Below are positions 49,745 to 59,262 of a DNA stretch of 64,000 nt, in pieces. The stretch covers positions 2,790,001 through 2,854,000 of the forward strand of contig CBDCNI010000001.1 of assembly GCA_965219175.1 (NCBI GenBank), read 5' to 3'. How positions within the stretch are numbered: position 1 is the first letter of the stretch; each line of letters opens with the position of its first letter. Source of the stretch: JBBPZK01 sp965219175 (GTDB taxonomy: Bacteria; Actinomycetota; Rubrobacteria; Rubrobacterales; Rubrobacteraceae). The translations under genes and the position numbers were made by a program. The notes under the pieces are model-generated. The model worked only from the letters and a program-made list of their open reading frames with translations. It was not told where the DNA came from and made no database searches.

Positions 49745-50164
49745 TCAGCGTCTTTTCGTATGCTCGAAGCCCGTCAGCCTTATAAAGAAGATCATACCGA
49801 GCCCCATCATGACCCCGTAGCCAAACGCCCCGGCCGTAGTCTCCAGGGAACCGAAAAACGACGCGAGCCACGGTGGCATGAAACGGATTCCGGCGTTGAA
49901 GAGGCTAACCACGAAGAAAGAGACCCACAGGACCGCCAGTAGCGTCAAGGCTCTCTTTCTCGTTCTCCTGGGATGGGTGATGAAGGTGGCGAGGATATAT
50001 CCGGCGGCCACGCCGAGGAGGATCACGAGCGCCAGGAGCCCGAAACTGGAGCCGAGCAGGGCCAGGACGGACAAGACTAGGAGCGTCAGGACGAGGAGGG
50101 CCGCGAGGATAAATACAGACCTGGTTTTCAGTACGCTGTTCATCGGGTTCTCATACGCAACCAT
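49745..50164 (-). CDS. Small four-helix membrane protein
   Basis: The 139-residue protein has four hydrophobic segments with an Arg/Lys-rich loop (HPRRTRKRA) between the second and third, and a basic tail. No family is recognised. The start is GTG at 50164 or ATG at 50143; neither has a convincing ribosome site. It ends 29 bases from the MarP-like gene, convergent. Confidence 0.55.
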   Translation of the reverse strand: MVAYENPMNSVLKTRSVFILAALLVLTLLVLSVLALLGSSFGLLALVILLGVAAGYILATFITHPRRTRKRALTLLAVLWVSFFVVSLFNAGIRFMPPWLASFFGSLETTAGAFGYGVMMGLGMIFFIRLTGFEHTKRR

Positions 50165-50189
50165 GCCGGCGGCTGTGCCGACGGCTGTG

Positions 50190-50381
50190 CTAGCGGCGCT
50201 CCTCCTGGATGATCTTTTCTAGAGAGATGCGGCTCCGGTTCAACTCCGCCTCGACCGTCGATAGACGCGCCAGCCCGGACTCACCCATCCGGTCGCGCTC
50301 GACCTCGCGGGCCACGGCGGAGGTCGCTTCCTCTATCGCCGTAACCGCGCTCTCCAACAGCAAAAGGTCTCTCTCTTCCAT
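50190..50381 (-). CDS. Small helical protein
   Basis: This 63-residue protein is predicted to be almost wholly alpha-helical with heptad-like leucines (LLLLESAVTAIEEA). A GATAAT-like box ends nine bases before the ATG and there is no Shine-Dalgarno site, so expression would be leaderless. The function is unknown. Confidence 0.4.
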   Translation of the reverse strand: MEERDLLLLESAVTAIEEATSAVAREVERDRMGESGLARLSTVEAELNRSRISLEKIIQEERR

Positions 50382-50416
50382 AACGAAGATATTATCAGTC
50401 CAGCGATGAACTTATG

Positions 50417-50845
50417 TTACGCGCCTCCCTCGTAAAGGTTGTGATGCCGCTCCTTGAGCCGCAGGTACTCTCCGTCCTCCGCGGCGGCCCGCCACTTCTC
50501 GTAAAACACGTTCGCGGCTTCTTGCTTGATCTGGTCCTCGGTCTCGCGAGGCTCGCTCTTTTTCCCACCCTTGTATTTCGCGTACCGCCGCGACCGGGTA
50601 AACCCCATCTGCAAGTATTTCCGCGCGACGTCCATCCCGACGAAGTCTTCTTCATTCCTATACGCGAGGAACTTCTCGTATATAGACCCCGAAGCCTCGC
50701 GCGCCGTTTCCATGTCCTTGAAACCCCAAAGCGGCAACAACTCGCTCTTGTAAGGTTCCGCGTGAAAGACTCCCTGTTCCCCGCGCCCCACCCGGTAAGA
50801 CTCGGGATGCGCCCGCAAGTCCACGCCTTCGTACGGATAACCCAT
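50417..50845 (-). CDS. DUF4385 family protein
   Basis: The 142-residue protein shows the family core: YRVGRGEQGVFHAEPYKSEL, DFVGMDVARKYLQMGFTRSR and RRYAKYKGGKK. DUF4385 proteins are found in bacteria and phages and have no known activity. The ATG start at 50845 gives the expected family beginning. Confidence 0.78.
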   Translation of the reverse strand: MGYPYEGVDLRAHPESYRVGRGEQGVFHAEPYKSELLPLWGFKDMETAREASGSIYEKFLAYRNEEDFVGMDVARKYLQMGFTRSRRYAKYKGGKKSEPRETEDQIKQEAANVFYEKWRAAAEDGEYLRLKERHHNLYEGGA

Positions 50846-50906
50846 CCATCGAGTATACGTCCGGTAGAGAAAGAGGTAGTACGCTGAGACGGACCCGGTT
50901 GAGGGG

Positions 50907-51452
50907 TCAGTCGTCTTCTGTTTTCTCCGGGTTTTTGTTACGGGACTCGTATTCGGCGGAGAGTAGACCCGCCGCTTCGGCTATCTGGCGGTGTTGCTCT
51001 TGGAGGAGGGCGTCGAAGAGGTCTTTTAGTTCCTGGATGCGGTTCTCCGCGTCTTCGAGTTGTTTTTGTCCGGCCCGCATCAGGTAGTGGGTGACTTCCT
51101 GGTCGTCGAAATCTACGTCGGAGAGTTTTTTGGCTATCCGCTCTCTCTTGGCCTGCGCCCGGTCCAGCTCTCGCGAGAACTTCTCGTAGCTCGCCTGGAT
51201 ATTTTTGATCTTTTTTTCGTCGCCTTCGCGCATGGCTGCGTTCAACTCGCCGAGCAAGGAAACTCCCCTGCCCTGGAGCTTGCCGACCTCACCACTCGCC
51301 GCTGAGAGAGCGTCCCGAGTCCCGTCCCGCTCCGCGAGCCTCTGCTCGAAGTCTTCTCGGAGCTTCCGGCAGCGCCTTTTGTGGCGCTCGAACTCGGCCT
51401 CGACCCCAGGAGGCAACTGCTCTTGAAGTCTTCTGCGCCAGGGACGCGCCAT
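50907..51452 (-). CDS. Coiled-coil protein of unknown function
   Basis: The 181-residue soluble protein is dominated by two charged helical stretches (residues 20-60 and 85-170). A short break DFDDQEVTHYLMRAG lies between them. There is no signal peptide or known motif. It may act as a structural or adaptor protein; nothing nearby specifies a role. Confidence 0.55.
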   Translation of the reverse strand: MARPWRRRLQEQLPPGVEAEFERHKRRCRKLREDFEQRLAERDGTRDALSAASGEVGKLQGRGVSLLGELNAAMREGDEKKIKNIQASYEKFSRELDRAQAKRERIAKKLSDVDFDDQEVTHYLMRAGQKQLEDAENRIQELKDLFDALLQEQHRQIAEAAGLLSAEYESRNKNPEKTEDD

Positions 51453-51520
51453 CCTGCCTCCTTTGGATCCAACCGGTCCTTCTACGGCAACGTTCTACCC
51501 CGTTCGTCCTCCTATATCAC

Positions 51521-52141
51521 CTAAGATAGCGGGAGCATGACGTTCTTGGTATACGTTTCCCGCTCCCGCAAACGCCCGTACCAGGCTTCGAGGTTCGGGA
51601 GCGGCGGGCGCTCTATATCCATCACCATCCAGCGGTAGGCCGTCACACCGAGCGGTATATCCGCCATCGTAAGCGAAGACCCGGCGACATACTCCCTCTC
51701 CGAGAGATGCGCGTCGAGGATGGACAGCGCTTCGGCCGTCTGGAGGCGTCCCGCTTCTATGGCGGCGTGGTCCCTCTCTTCGGGAGGCGTCCTGATGAGC
51801 CCCAGAAACACCGGCCTGAAGCTGTTCCAGACCATGCCTAATTGCCAGTCCATCCACTTGTCCGCCTCGGCCCGGACGGTAAGGTCTTCCGGCCAGAGAG
51901 TTCCGGCGCCGTGTTTGGCGGCGAGGTAGCGGACGATGGCGTTAGATTCCCAGAGCACGAAGCCGTCGTCGGAGATGGTTGGTATCAGGCCGTTCGGGTT
52001 GCGTGCCAGGTACTCCGGGTCCCGATTGCCGCCGAACGGGCCACCCACGTCGTAACGCTCGAACGGTACGCCCATCTCGGCGCAGCACCAGAGTACCTTC
52101 TGAACGTTGATCGAATTAGCCCTGCCCCACACTTCGAGCAC
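51521..52141 (-). CDS. Glutathione S-transferase family protein
   Basis: The 206-residue protein has the N-terminal thioredoxin-like domain with WGRANSINVQKVLWCC, NPNGLIPTI and LWESNAIVRYLA (the ES pair that binds the tripeptide). An all-helical C-terminal domain follows, with TMADIPLGVTAYRW. Actinobacteria often lack glutathione, so the true thiol may be different. The start ATG gives the normal family length. It stands alone, 99 bases from the transporter gene. Confidence 0.85.
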   Translation of the reverse strand: MLEVWGRANSINVQKVLWCCAEMGVPFERYDVGGPFGGNRDPEYLARNPNGLIPTISDDGFVLWESNAIVRYLAAKHGAGTLWPEDLTVRAEADKWMDWQLGMVWNSFRPVFLGLIRTPPEERDHAAIEAGRLQTAEALSILDAHLSEREYVAGSSLTMADIPLGVTAYRWMVMDIERPPLPNLEAWYGRLRERETYTKNVMLPLS

Positions 52142-52240
52142 GCCACATCCCCCTAAATGAGCTTACGAAGGCCATTCTACAGACAAACCAGCGGATTTCG
52201 TAGTCGAGGAGGCGTGGTATCTATCAGATCGCTCCCTGGT

Positions 52241-53638
52241 TCATCCGGGGCCGACTATGAGGAGTGTTGCGAACAAGACTATGCCGCTGACAAATAGGGT
52301 GATCGTGGTGTAGCCGAGGATGTCTCGGACGCGAAGACCGGCTATGGCGAGCAGTGGGATCGTCCAGAATGGTTGGATCATGTTGGTCCACTGGTCTCCG
52401 TAGGCGATGCCCATGATGACCGGCGCGGGCTCGACGCCGAGCTTCTGGGCGGCGGAGATGAAGATGGGAGCCTGTATCGCGAACTGGCCTCCACCCGAAG
52501 GGACGAAGAAGTTCACTATGCCGCCGGCGATCATCGCCCACATCCCGAGCGTCCTCGGAGTCGAGATGTCCACGAAGAACTGGCTGAATACCTCGATAAG
52601 CCCGGTCGCCCCCATGATACCGAGGATGCCAGCGTACAGAGGATACTGTAACAACACCTGTCCCACGGTCCTGCCGGAGTCGGTGATAAGGTTTCCGAGG
52701 TCTCGCGGTGAACGGACGAGCAACAGTATCACGGCCAGAAAAGACCAGTTGACGATATCCAGGGTGAGCGCGAAACCCTCCTGCGCGAAGTACACAACGA
52801 GGTAGAGTACCAGTGCGGCCCCGATCGCGAGGGTCAGGAAACGTGAGCCGTCGATGAGATCCGCCGGCGTGTTGTCTTCCCCGGTGGAGGGTTTGTCGGG
52901 ACCCTCGTCTCCGCCGGTGCCGCCGTTCGTGTTTGACTCTCCGTTGGCGGTGTCCTCTTCGGGGGATTTGTCCGCGAGTTCTACTATCCGGTCGTCTCCC
53001 CTCGGCCGCAGCAGGACCATCGCGACGGTAACGGCTGCGAGGGTGACTACAATGGAGATCAAGTTCCATGAGGCGAAGGTCGTCTGGCTTACGGGTACGA
53101 CCCCGACGCCGAGGCCCTCGAAAAAGCTGCCGGGGGTCGCTGCGGCAAGCGGGCCGGAGCCGGAGTATCCCATGTGCCAGATCACATACCCCGAGTAGGC
53201 GCAGGCGACCAGCAGCGGGTAGTGGAGCCGGATGCCGCGGGAGCGGGCAACGCGGGCGACCTCCAGCGCGACGATGCCACCGACGATCAGGCCGAGCGCC
53301 CACGAGACGAGCGACGCTATCCCGGCCACGACCGTCACGAACCCGTAGGCCATGGCGGGCGTGCGCGGGAAACGGGCGATCCGGTTTAGCAAACGCTCCA
53401 CCGGACCTGTATGGGCCAGCGTATAACCGAGCACCAGGACTATGGAGATCTGCGCGATAAACGCTAGAAGCCCCGAGAGCCCGTCGCCCCAGCCCCGCAG
53501 AACGTCCACGGGTCCGCTGTCCGTGAGCCCGAGCGCCATGAGCGCCACCACGAACGTCAGCACGATGGCGAAGACGAGGGCGTTCGGCACCCAACGCTCC
53601 ACGATGTTCACCAGAGGTCTCGCTACCGCTCTAAGCAT
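52241..53638 (-). CDS. Short-chain fatty acid transporter, AtoE family
   Basis: The 465-residue protein has about 12 membrane segments and the AtoE pattern: WVPNALVFAIVLTF, GWGDGLSGLLAF, FVPSGGGQFAIQAP and GIAYGDQWTNMIQPFW. A hydrophilic loop near residues 230-265 separates two halves. It should carry short-chain fatty acids such as acetoacetate or butyrate across the membrane. The ATG at 53638 is preferred over an upstream start because GGGGGGAT precedes it and the family begins there. No thiolase or CoA-transferase of the ato type is beside it. Confidence 0.85.
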   Translation of the reverse strand: MLRAVARPLVNIVERWVPNALVFAIVLTFVVALMALGLTDSGPVDVLRGWGDGLSGLLAFIAQISIVLVLGYTLAHTGPVERLLNRIARFPRTPAMAYGFVTVVAGIASLVSWALGLIVGGIVALEVARVARSRGIRLHYPLLVACAYSGYVIWHMGYSGSGPLAAATPGSFFEGLGVGVVPVSQTTFASWNLISIVVTLAAVTVAMVLLRPRGDDRIVELADKSPEEDTANGESNTNGGTGGDEGPDKPSTGEDNTPADLIDGSRFLTLAIGAALVLYLVVYFAQEGFALTLDIVNWSFLAVILLLVRSPRDLGNLITDSGRTVGQVLLQYPLYAGILGIMGATGLIEVFSQFFVDISTPRTLGMWAMIAGGIVNFFVPSGGGQFAIQAPIFISAAQKLGVEPAPVIMGIAYGDQWTNMIQPFWTIPLLAIAGLRVRDILGYTTITLFVSGIVLFATLLIVGPG

Positions 53639-53854
53639 TCCATCCCCCCACGCTATAGGTCCTATCCACCGCGCCCTCGACTCCAGCGCAACAGCGGATC
53701 GAACGACTCCTCCACTCCATACTCCCTCTCGACCGGTCCCCATCAAGATGCTGGTCGACCGTATTCAAGCGCAACGTACCCGCCGTGTCAATTTCAGGGG
53801 ATGCCGAGCGCATTTTGTTGCCCACGCTCTCCGGTTGCTGTAGCCTGCGAAGCT

Positions 53855-55276
53855 ATGGTTCAGGATCAGGAGATTTGCTTTCTAACGGCGACGGAACTTG
53901 CGCGTAAGATACGGTCGAGAGAGCTTTCCGCCGTGGAAGTGGCCTCGGCCCACCTGGCAAGGATCGAACGTGTCAACCCACAGGTCAACGCAATAGTTAC
54001 GCTGCTGCCGGAACAGGCCCTGGAAGACGCCCGCGCTGTGGACGGAGCGCTCGCGCGGGGTGAAGAGCTGGGACCTCTAGCCGGTCTCCCAGTAGCCCAC
54101 AAGGATCTGGCGCTGACGAAGGGAGTCCGGACCACTTTCGGCTCGCCCATCTTCGAGGACTTCATCCCGGAAGAAGACGCCCTGATCGTCGAACGCCTGA
54201 AGAAAGCGGGCGCCGTCACGGTCGGCAAAACCAACACCCCGGAGTTCGGGGCCGGCTCCCAGACCTACAACGAGGTCTTCGGCGAGACACTCAACCCCTA
54301 CGACACGACCAAGACGTGCGGCGGTTCGAGCGGCGGGGCGGCGGTGGCGCTCGCCTGCGGCATGCTGACGCTCGCCGACGGGAGCGACATGGGCGGCTCG
54401 CTCAGGAACCCGGCCGGCTTCTGCAACATCGTCGGCTTCCGACCCTCTCCCGGCAGGGTCCCCTCGTGGCCGACCCAGACCGCCTGGTCCACGCTCTCGG
54501 TAGAAGGACCGATGGCCCGCACGGTCGCCGACGTAGCGCTCATGCTCTCGGCCATCTCCGGCCCAGACCCCCGCTCCCCCATCTCCTTGCCCGAACCGGG
54601 AGAAGTGTTTCGGAGGCCGTTGGAGCGAGATTTCTCCGGCGCGCGGGTCGCCTGGAGCCGGGACCTCGGCGGGCTGCCGGTAGACCAGCGCGTAACGACA
54701 GCGATAGACGCACAGCGCCGCGTCTTCGAGTCTTTGGGTTGCGTGGTGGAGGACAACGAGCCGGACCTGTCGGACGCTGATGAGATCTTCAAGGTATTGC
54801 GGGCCTGGAGCTTCGAGCTGGCCTACGGAGACCTGTTGGAAGAGCACCGGGCTCGGATGAAAGACACCGTGATCTGGAACATCGAGGAAGGCCGACGACT
54901 GTCCGGACCAGTCCTGTCACGGGCCGAACAGAAACGGACCGCGCTCTACCACCGCGTGCGCCATTTTATGGAGCGGTACGAGTTTTTAGTCTTGCCGGTG
55001 AGCCAGGTGCCGCCGTTCGACGTGAAGCAGCGTTACGTGGAGGAGATCGAAGGTGCCGAGATGGAGACTTACATCGACTGGATGAAATCTTGCTATTACA
55101 TAACCGTCACTGGGCTTCCGGCCGTCTCGGTACCATGTGGTTTCACGCCGGAAGGATTACCTGTCGGGGTCCAGATCGTCGGCCGCTACAGGGATGACTT
55201 GGGTGTGCTCCAACTAGCTTACGCCTTCGAGCAGGCTACGCAGTTCTGGAAGCGTCGTCCGCCGGTTGCCGGGTAG
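53855..55276 (+). CDS. Amidase (amidase signature family)
   Basis: The 473-residue enzyme hydrolyses a carboxamide using the Ser-cisSer-Lys triad. Lys is in VAHKDLALT, the cis-Ser in KTCGGSSGGAAVAL, and the nucleophile in LADGSDMGGSLRNPA. The typical Asn-rich gate YNPYD region is present. The substrate is unknown; gatC and gatB are absent nearby, so it is not judged to be tRNA amidotransferase GatA. The ATG at 53855 gives the normal family beginning. It diverges from the AtoE gene. Confidence 0.87.
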   Translation: MVQDQEICFLTATELARKIRSRELSAVEVASAHLARIERVNPQVNAIVTLLPEQALEDARAVDGALARGEELGPLAGLPVAHKDLALTKGVRTTFGSPIFEDFIPEEDALIVERLKKAGAVTVGKTNTPEFGAGSQTYNEVFGETLNPYDTTKTCGGSSGGAAVALACGMLTLADGSDMGGSLRNPAGFCNIVGFRPSPGRVPSWPTQTAWSTLSVEGPMARTVADVALMLSAISGPDPRSPISLPEPGEVFRRPLERDFSGARVAWSRDLGGLPVDQRVTTAIDAQRRVFESLGCVVEDNEPDLSDADEIFKVLRAWSFELAYGDLLEEHRARMKDTVIWNIEEGRRLSGPVLSRAEQKRTALYHRVRHFMERYEFLVLPVSQVPPFDVKQRYVEEIEGAEMETYIDWMKSCYYITVTGLPAVSVPCGFTPEGLPVGVQIVGRYRDDLGVLQLAYAFEQATQFWKRRPPVAG

Positions 55277-55281
55277 ATTTT

Positions 55282-56043
55282 TTACAGGCTCCCGACGGCG
55301 CCGACGATAAGTCGGGCGGCTGTGATGAGCATGAGGGCGGCGAAACCGCGCCGGATGATCTTCTCCGGCATTCTGTCCCGCAGCGTGACGCCGAGCCAGG
55401 CACCGAGGACCGCGCCCAGGACGAGAGGCGGCAGCGCGCTGAGCCGGACCAGCCCGCTCGCGAGGTAACCCGAGGCGCCGGAGATGCCGGTAAAGAAGTT
55501 GACGGCGAGGCTGGTCGAGACCGAGCGCTTGAAACGCAGGCCGAACCCGAGGCTCATCAGCGGGACCATCATGGCGGCGCCCCCGATGCCGACGAAACCC
55601 GCAAGGATGCCGATACCGACCCCGGCCAGGAGGACGAGTGCGGGAGGGATTCCGCGCGCTCCTTCTCGCGGCCCGGAGCGTCCCCGGAACGTCGGGTAAG
55701 AGAAGAGGATCAGGAAAGCGGCGAAGACCAGTTCGACGAAGACTTCGGGGACGCTGCGGCTGATCGCCACCCCGACCAGCGCGGATGGGGCGACCGCGAG
55801 CGCCATCATCACCATCACCTTCCAATCCACGGGGTCCTCGCTGCGGAGACCGCGCAGAGTACCCGACAGAGCGGTGAAAATCGTCAGGACGAGGCTCGCG
55901 CCGACGGCCTCGCGGATGCCCCACCCGGCGACGTAGATAAGGCCGGGCACGAAGACGACCGCCCCGCCGATACCGACTATCCCCGAGAGCGTCCCGCCGA
56001 ACAGCCCGATCAGGGCCAGAACGAGCAGGTCCCAGAGATGCAC
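55282..56043 (-). CDS. TauE/SafE-type sulfite exporter family permease, copy 1
   Basis: The 253-residue membrane protein has about eight helices and the two internal repeats with GLFGGTLSGIVGIGGAVVFV and GILAGFVGIGGAAMMVPLM. Such permeases move sulfonates, sulfite or organic anions. The start is a GTG at 56043, nine bases after the CoA-transferase stop, so it is likely co-transcribed with that gene. It resembles the permease at 57870. Confidence 0.85.
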   Translation of the reverse strand: MHLWDLLVLALIGLFGGTLSGIVGIGGAVVFVPGLIYVAGWGIREAVGASLVLTIFTALSGTLRGLRSEDPVDWKVMVMMALAVAPSALVGVAISRSVPEVFVELVFAAFLILFSYPTFRGRSGPREGARGIPPALVLLAGVGIGILAGFVGIGGAAMMVPLMSLGFGLRFKRSVSTSLAVNFFTGISGASGYLASGLVRLSALPPLVLGAVLGAWLGVTLRDRMPEKIIRRGFAALMLITAARLIVGAVGSL

Positions 56044-56052
56044 CGCCCGGCT

Positions 56053-57207
56053 CTAGTCCGCTGGCTTGTCGAAGATATCCGAGGTGTGCTCCCCAAGAGT
56101 CGGGGGAGCTTCGGGGTCACGATGACCGGAGCGGTCGTAGGAGATAGGAGAGCCGGGCAGACGGATCTCCCCAAGCGTCGGGTGCTTTACCACGTCCACG
56201 AGGTCGAGGTGGTCTATCTGGGGCGAGGCGTACACTTCGTCCAGCGACCGGATGCGCCCGGCCGGGACGCCGGCTTCGTCAAGGCGTTCCATCCACTCGT
56301 CGACCGTCGCCGAAGCGAAAGCCGGTCCCATTATTTCCTCTAACTCATCTATCCGGCGCACCCGGTCTCCGTTCTCGGCGAAGCGCTCGTCTTCCGGATC
56401 CAGCCCGATCAGGGGCGCAAACCGCCGCCACAACCCCTCCGATCCTACGGCGAGGTTGATCCTGCCGTCCGAGCACTCATAAGCCCCATAAGGCGCGATT
56501 GTGGGATGCCGGTTCCCGGCCGGCTCCGGCACTTCGCCCGCGACGAGCCAACGCGTCCCCTGGAAGGCGTGAATGCCAATGATGCTCCCGAGCAGCGAAG
56601 ACGAAACCCGCTGTCCCCTGCCACTCTTCTCCCGCTCCGCCAGCGCCACTGCGACCCCGAAAGCGCCGAACATCCCCGAGAGTATGTCCGCTATGGGGAC
56701 TCCTACCTTCGTCGGGGGACCGCCGACCGGCCCGGTAAAGCTCATCAGGCCCGCCTCGCCCTGCACGATCTGGTCGAAGCCGGGGCGGTGTCCCTCCGGC
56801 CCTCCTTCGCCGAAGCCCGTGATGGAGAGGTACACCAGACGCTCGTTCATCTCCTGGAGCGACTCCCACCCGAGCCCGAGCCGATCCATGACTCCCGGAC
56901 GGAAGTTCTCTACCAGCACGTCAGCCCGTCGAATGAGGTCTCGCAACCGCTCCACGTCTTCTTCATCCTTGAAGTCCAGGACGACAGACTTCTTGGAGCG
57001 GTTTACGGAGAGGAAATACGTCGACTCCTCGGCGCCCGGCTCTCCGACGAACGGCGGTCCCCAGCCGCGCGTGTCGTCTCCCGTCTCCGGGCGTTCGACC
57101 TTTATGACTTCGGCGCCCGCGTCGGCGAGCATCATGGTCGCGTACGGTCCGGCGAGCGCCCGCGTCAGGTCTACGACCGTCATCCCGGCGAGGGGTCCGC
57201 CGCTCAT
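56053..57207 (-). CDS. CaiB/BaiF family CoA-transferase
   Basis: The 384-residue class III CoA-transferase moves CoA between carboxylic acids. Family motifs are VVDLTRALAGPYATMMLADA, GAEVIKVERPETGDDTRGW with the catalytic Asp, NRSKKSVVLDFK, VENFRPGVMDRLG and YLSITGFGEGGP. The ATG overlaps the TGA of the upstream gene (ATGA); a longer in-frame start at 57429 is rejected. It lies between a gamma-carbonic-anhydrase-like gene and a permease, suggesting uptake and activation of an organic acid. Confidence 0.88.
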   Translation of the reverse strand: MSGGPLAGMTVVDLTRALAGPYATMMLADAGAEVIKVERPETGDDTRGWGPPFVGEPGAEESTYFLSVNRSKKSVVLDFKDEEDVERLRDLIRRADVLVENFRPGVMDRLGLGWESLQEMNERLVYLSITGFGEGGPEGHRPGFDQIVQGEAGLMSFTGPVGGPPTKVGVPIADILSGMFGAFGVAVALAEREKSGRGQRVSSSLLGSIIGIHAFQGTRWLVAGEVPEPAGNRHPTIAPYGAYECSDGRINLAVGSEGLWRRFAPLIGLDPEDERFAENGDRVRRIDELEEIMGPAFASATVDEWMERLDEAGVPAGRIRSLDEVYASPQIDHLDLVDVVKHPTLGEIRLPGSPISYDRSGHRDPEAPPTLGEHTSDIFDKPAD

Positions 57208-57755
57208 CGGGAGGTCACCTCCTCCGCGCTCAGTGGCTCTATCTCCCGGTGGACGCCGGACTTCTTCACGTAGCTTTCGGAGCCGTGTTGGATCCCCTCC
57301 CGGTCCCCCTCGCGGGCCTCGCGGATGACCTTCGCCGGAAGCCCCGCCACCAGCGACCCCTCCGGCACCTCCGTCCCCGGCGTGACAACCGCCCCAGCCG
57401 CGACCACGGAGCCCGAGCCGATGCGGCAACCGTTCAGCAAAATGGCTCCCATCCCGACGAGCACGTCGTCCTCGACCGTGGCCCCGTGAACGATAGCGCG
57501 GTGACCCACGGTAACTCTGTCTCCGATCACCGCCGGGAATCCGGGGTCGGCGTGGACCATCGAGAGGTCCTGGATATTCGAGTCTTCACCGATTGAGATC
57601 TCCTCGTCGTCGCCCCGCAACACGCTCCCGTACCACACGCTGGAGCGCCCCCCGATACGAACCCTGCCTACTATCGTGGTCGCGGGCGCCACGAAGGCGC
57701 TCTCCGAGATCTCGGGCCGGTGACCGTTCAGCGCCCCAAAGAAAGGTTCTCGCAA
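57204..57755 (-). CDS. Gamma-carbonic-anhydrase-like hexapeptide repeat protein
   Basis: The 183-residue left-handed beta-helix protein has hexapeptide repeats from residue 20 to 135. Three His zinc ligands are positioned as in gamma-class carbonic anhydrases and PaaY-type thioesterases: SMVHAD and VGHRAIVHG. A C-terminal helix closes it. PaaY-like proteins clear CoA thioesters, which fits the coupled CoA-transferase gene. The start is a TTG at 57755, preceded by GGGAGATGG. Confidence 0.82.
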   Translation of the reverse strand: MREPFFGALNGHRPEISESAFVAPATTIVGRVRIGGRSSVWYGSVLRGDDEEISIGEDSNIQDLSMVHADPGFPAVIGDRVTVGHRAIVHGATVEDDVLVGMGAILLNGCRIGSGSVVAAGAVVTPGTEVPEGSLVAGLPAKVIREAREGDREGIQHGSESYVKKSGVHREIEPLSAEEVTSR

Positions 57756-57869
57756 AATCCATCTCCCGTCGTCTCCTCTACACCGTCACGATCCCACCAG
57801 ACCGGGCGAAACTTCCCGTGGAAGCCCCCGCTACCGTAACACTCTCTTATCGGGTCGTCAGAAAGCAGG

Positions 57870-58622
57870 TTAGAAGACGTTCATGATCATACGGATCGCC
57901 ACGATGACCATGAAGACCGCAAACCCCGCGCGCAGGACATTGTCCGGGGTCAAGTCGCGGAGGCGAACCCCGATCCAGGCCCCGCAGATGGAGCCTATTA
58001 TCAGGGGCGGCAGGCTGCCGAACTGGTCGAAGCCGGTCGCTATATATCCCGAAGCCCCGACGATGCCGGTGAAGAACGTGATGACCAGGCTGGTCGCGAT
58101 GGCGCTTTTCGGAGGTACTTTGAGGCCCAGGATCATCAACGGCACCATCAACACCCCACCCCCGACCCCGACGAGCCCGGAGAGAGCGCCGATGCCGATG
58201 CCGGCTACCGGTACGACGAAGCCGGGAAGGTTTCCCTGGGATGGGTCGTAGTCGGACTTGCCCTTGGCGGTTGGATAGGCGAGGGCGAGAAGTAGTATGG
58301 CGAAGACGACTTCGATAGCGGATTCGGGGGAGATACGGCTTATGGCGACGCCTATCAGGGCGGCGGGAGAGACTGTCAGGGCGAAGATCAGGGCGGCCCG
58401 GCGGTTTATGGGCGTCTCGCTGCGGAGGTTTCGGATGGTTCCCGAGAGAGAGCTGAAGATGATGATGACCAGGCTGACGGCCACGGCCTCTTTGATGCCC
58501 CAGCCCATCGTGTAGATCAAGGCCGGCACGAAGAAGATTCCGCCGCCCACCCCGATCATACCGGAGAGCGTCCCCCCGACGAGCCCCACGAGAACGAGGA
58601 TGAGTATCTGTATAAGGTCCAT
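57870..58622 (-). CDS. TauE/SafE-type sulfite exporter family permease, copy 2
   Basis: The 250-residue membrane protein has the two internal repeats GLVGGTLSGMIGVGGGIFFV and GALSGLVGVGGGVLMVPL and about eight helices. Its overall resemblance to the permease at 55282 is high (for example GWGIKEAVAVSLV versus GWGIREAVGASLV), so the two are paralogues. The 114-base gap downstream separates it from the carbonic-anhydrase-like gene; read-through is possible. Confidence 0.85.
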   Translation of the reverse strand: MDLIQILILVLVGLVGGTLSGMIGVGGGIFFVPALIYTMGWGIKEAVAVSLVIIIFSSLSGTIRNLRSETPINRRAALIFALTVSPAALIGVAISRISPESAIEVVFAILLLALAYPTAKGKSDYDPSQGNLPGFVVPVAGIGIGALSGLVGVGGGVLMVPLMILGLKVPPKSAIATSLVITFFTGIVGASGYIATGFDQFGSLPPLIIGSICGAWIGVRLRDLTPDNVLRAGFAVFMVIVAIRMIMNVF

Positions 58623-58671
58623 GTAGGCCTCCAGTCTAGCAGCACCGCGCCCTACGAGAAAGCTACTCTAC

Positions 58672-59130
58672 TCACCGGTTCCCACCCTCGGACAGCTTTC
58701 GGTAGCGGGCGATACGAACCTGCATTTCCGGCATCTTGCGGTCGGCGGAACGTTGGGCTCCTCGGGGCATCGTCCCGCTCCCGGCGAGCCGTACATAAGC
58801 CTCCAGTACGCGGAGCGCCTCCCCGTACTCCCGGCGCTGCTCGTAGAGTCCGGCGAGCCTCTCGTAGGGGTGGCTGTCGACGAAGCTCCCGGCGACGCTC
58901 TGTTCGTAGAGGGCTACGGCTCCTTCCACGTCGCCGCGCTGCTCGGCATCCATCCCCCGGAAGTTGCGCTCCAGGCCCTCCTCATAGTCGCGCATCGGGT
59001 CTTCGTCGGTCCCGATCTTCTCGAACTCCTCGGCGCTAAGGCCGGACAAACCGCGACCCTCTTCCACGGGCGAAGCATCTCGTGAAGCGTCCCGCACGCC
59101 ACCGAAGATCCTGCCGAATATACCTTTCAA
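58672..59130 (-). CDS. TPR-like protein of unknown function
   Basis: The 152-residue protein has an amphipathic N-terminus (LKGIFGRIFGGVRD). Helical hairpins follow that read like tetratricopeptide units (RNFRGMDAEQRGDVEGAVAL and RLAGLYEQRREYGEALRVLE). The TTG at 59130 has AGGAGGT nine bases upstream, which decides it over the ATG at 59175. It probably binds a partner protein. It diverges from the MOSC gene. Confidence 0.6.
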   Translation of the reverse strand: MKGIFGRIFGGVRDASRDASPVEEGRGLSGLSAEEFEKIGTDEDPMRDYEEGLERNFRGMDAEQRGDVEGAVALYEQSVAGSFVDSHPYERLAGLYEQRREYGEALRVLEAYVRLAGSGTMPRGAQRSADRKMPEMQVRIARYRKLSEGGNR

Positions 59131-59262
59131 CGTCGAACGACCTCCTCTCCGAAACCCGGTTCTACTGCCGGACATTTTAACTGCTACAGGCGGCAGGGCA
59201 GCTTTCTCTGCGGTATCTTTGGTCTTCGGATAAGTTTGGCGGTTCTGGAGAGGAGTTTTGAG

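Noticed and set aside
52224..53594. A 456-codon frame overlapping the AtoE-type transporter in another frame
   Set aside because: The transporter frame shows conserved family motifs; the alternative is His/Arg/Gly-rich without any.
56053..57429. CoA-transferase starting at 57429
   Set aside because: The added 74 residues lie inside the carbonic-anhydrase-like gene and do not match the family; the ATGA overlap start at 57207 fits.
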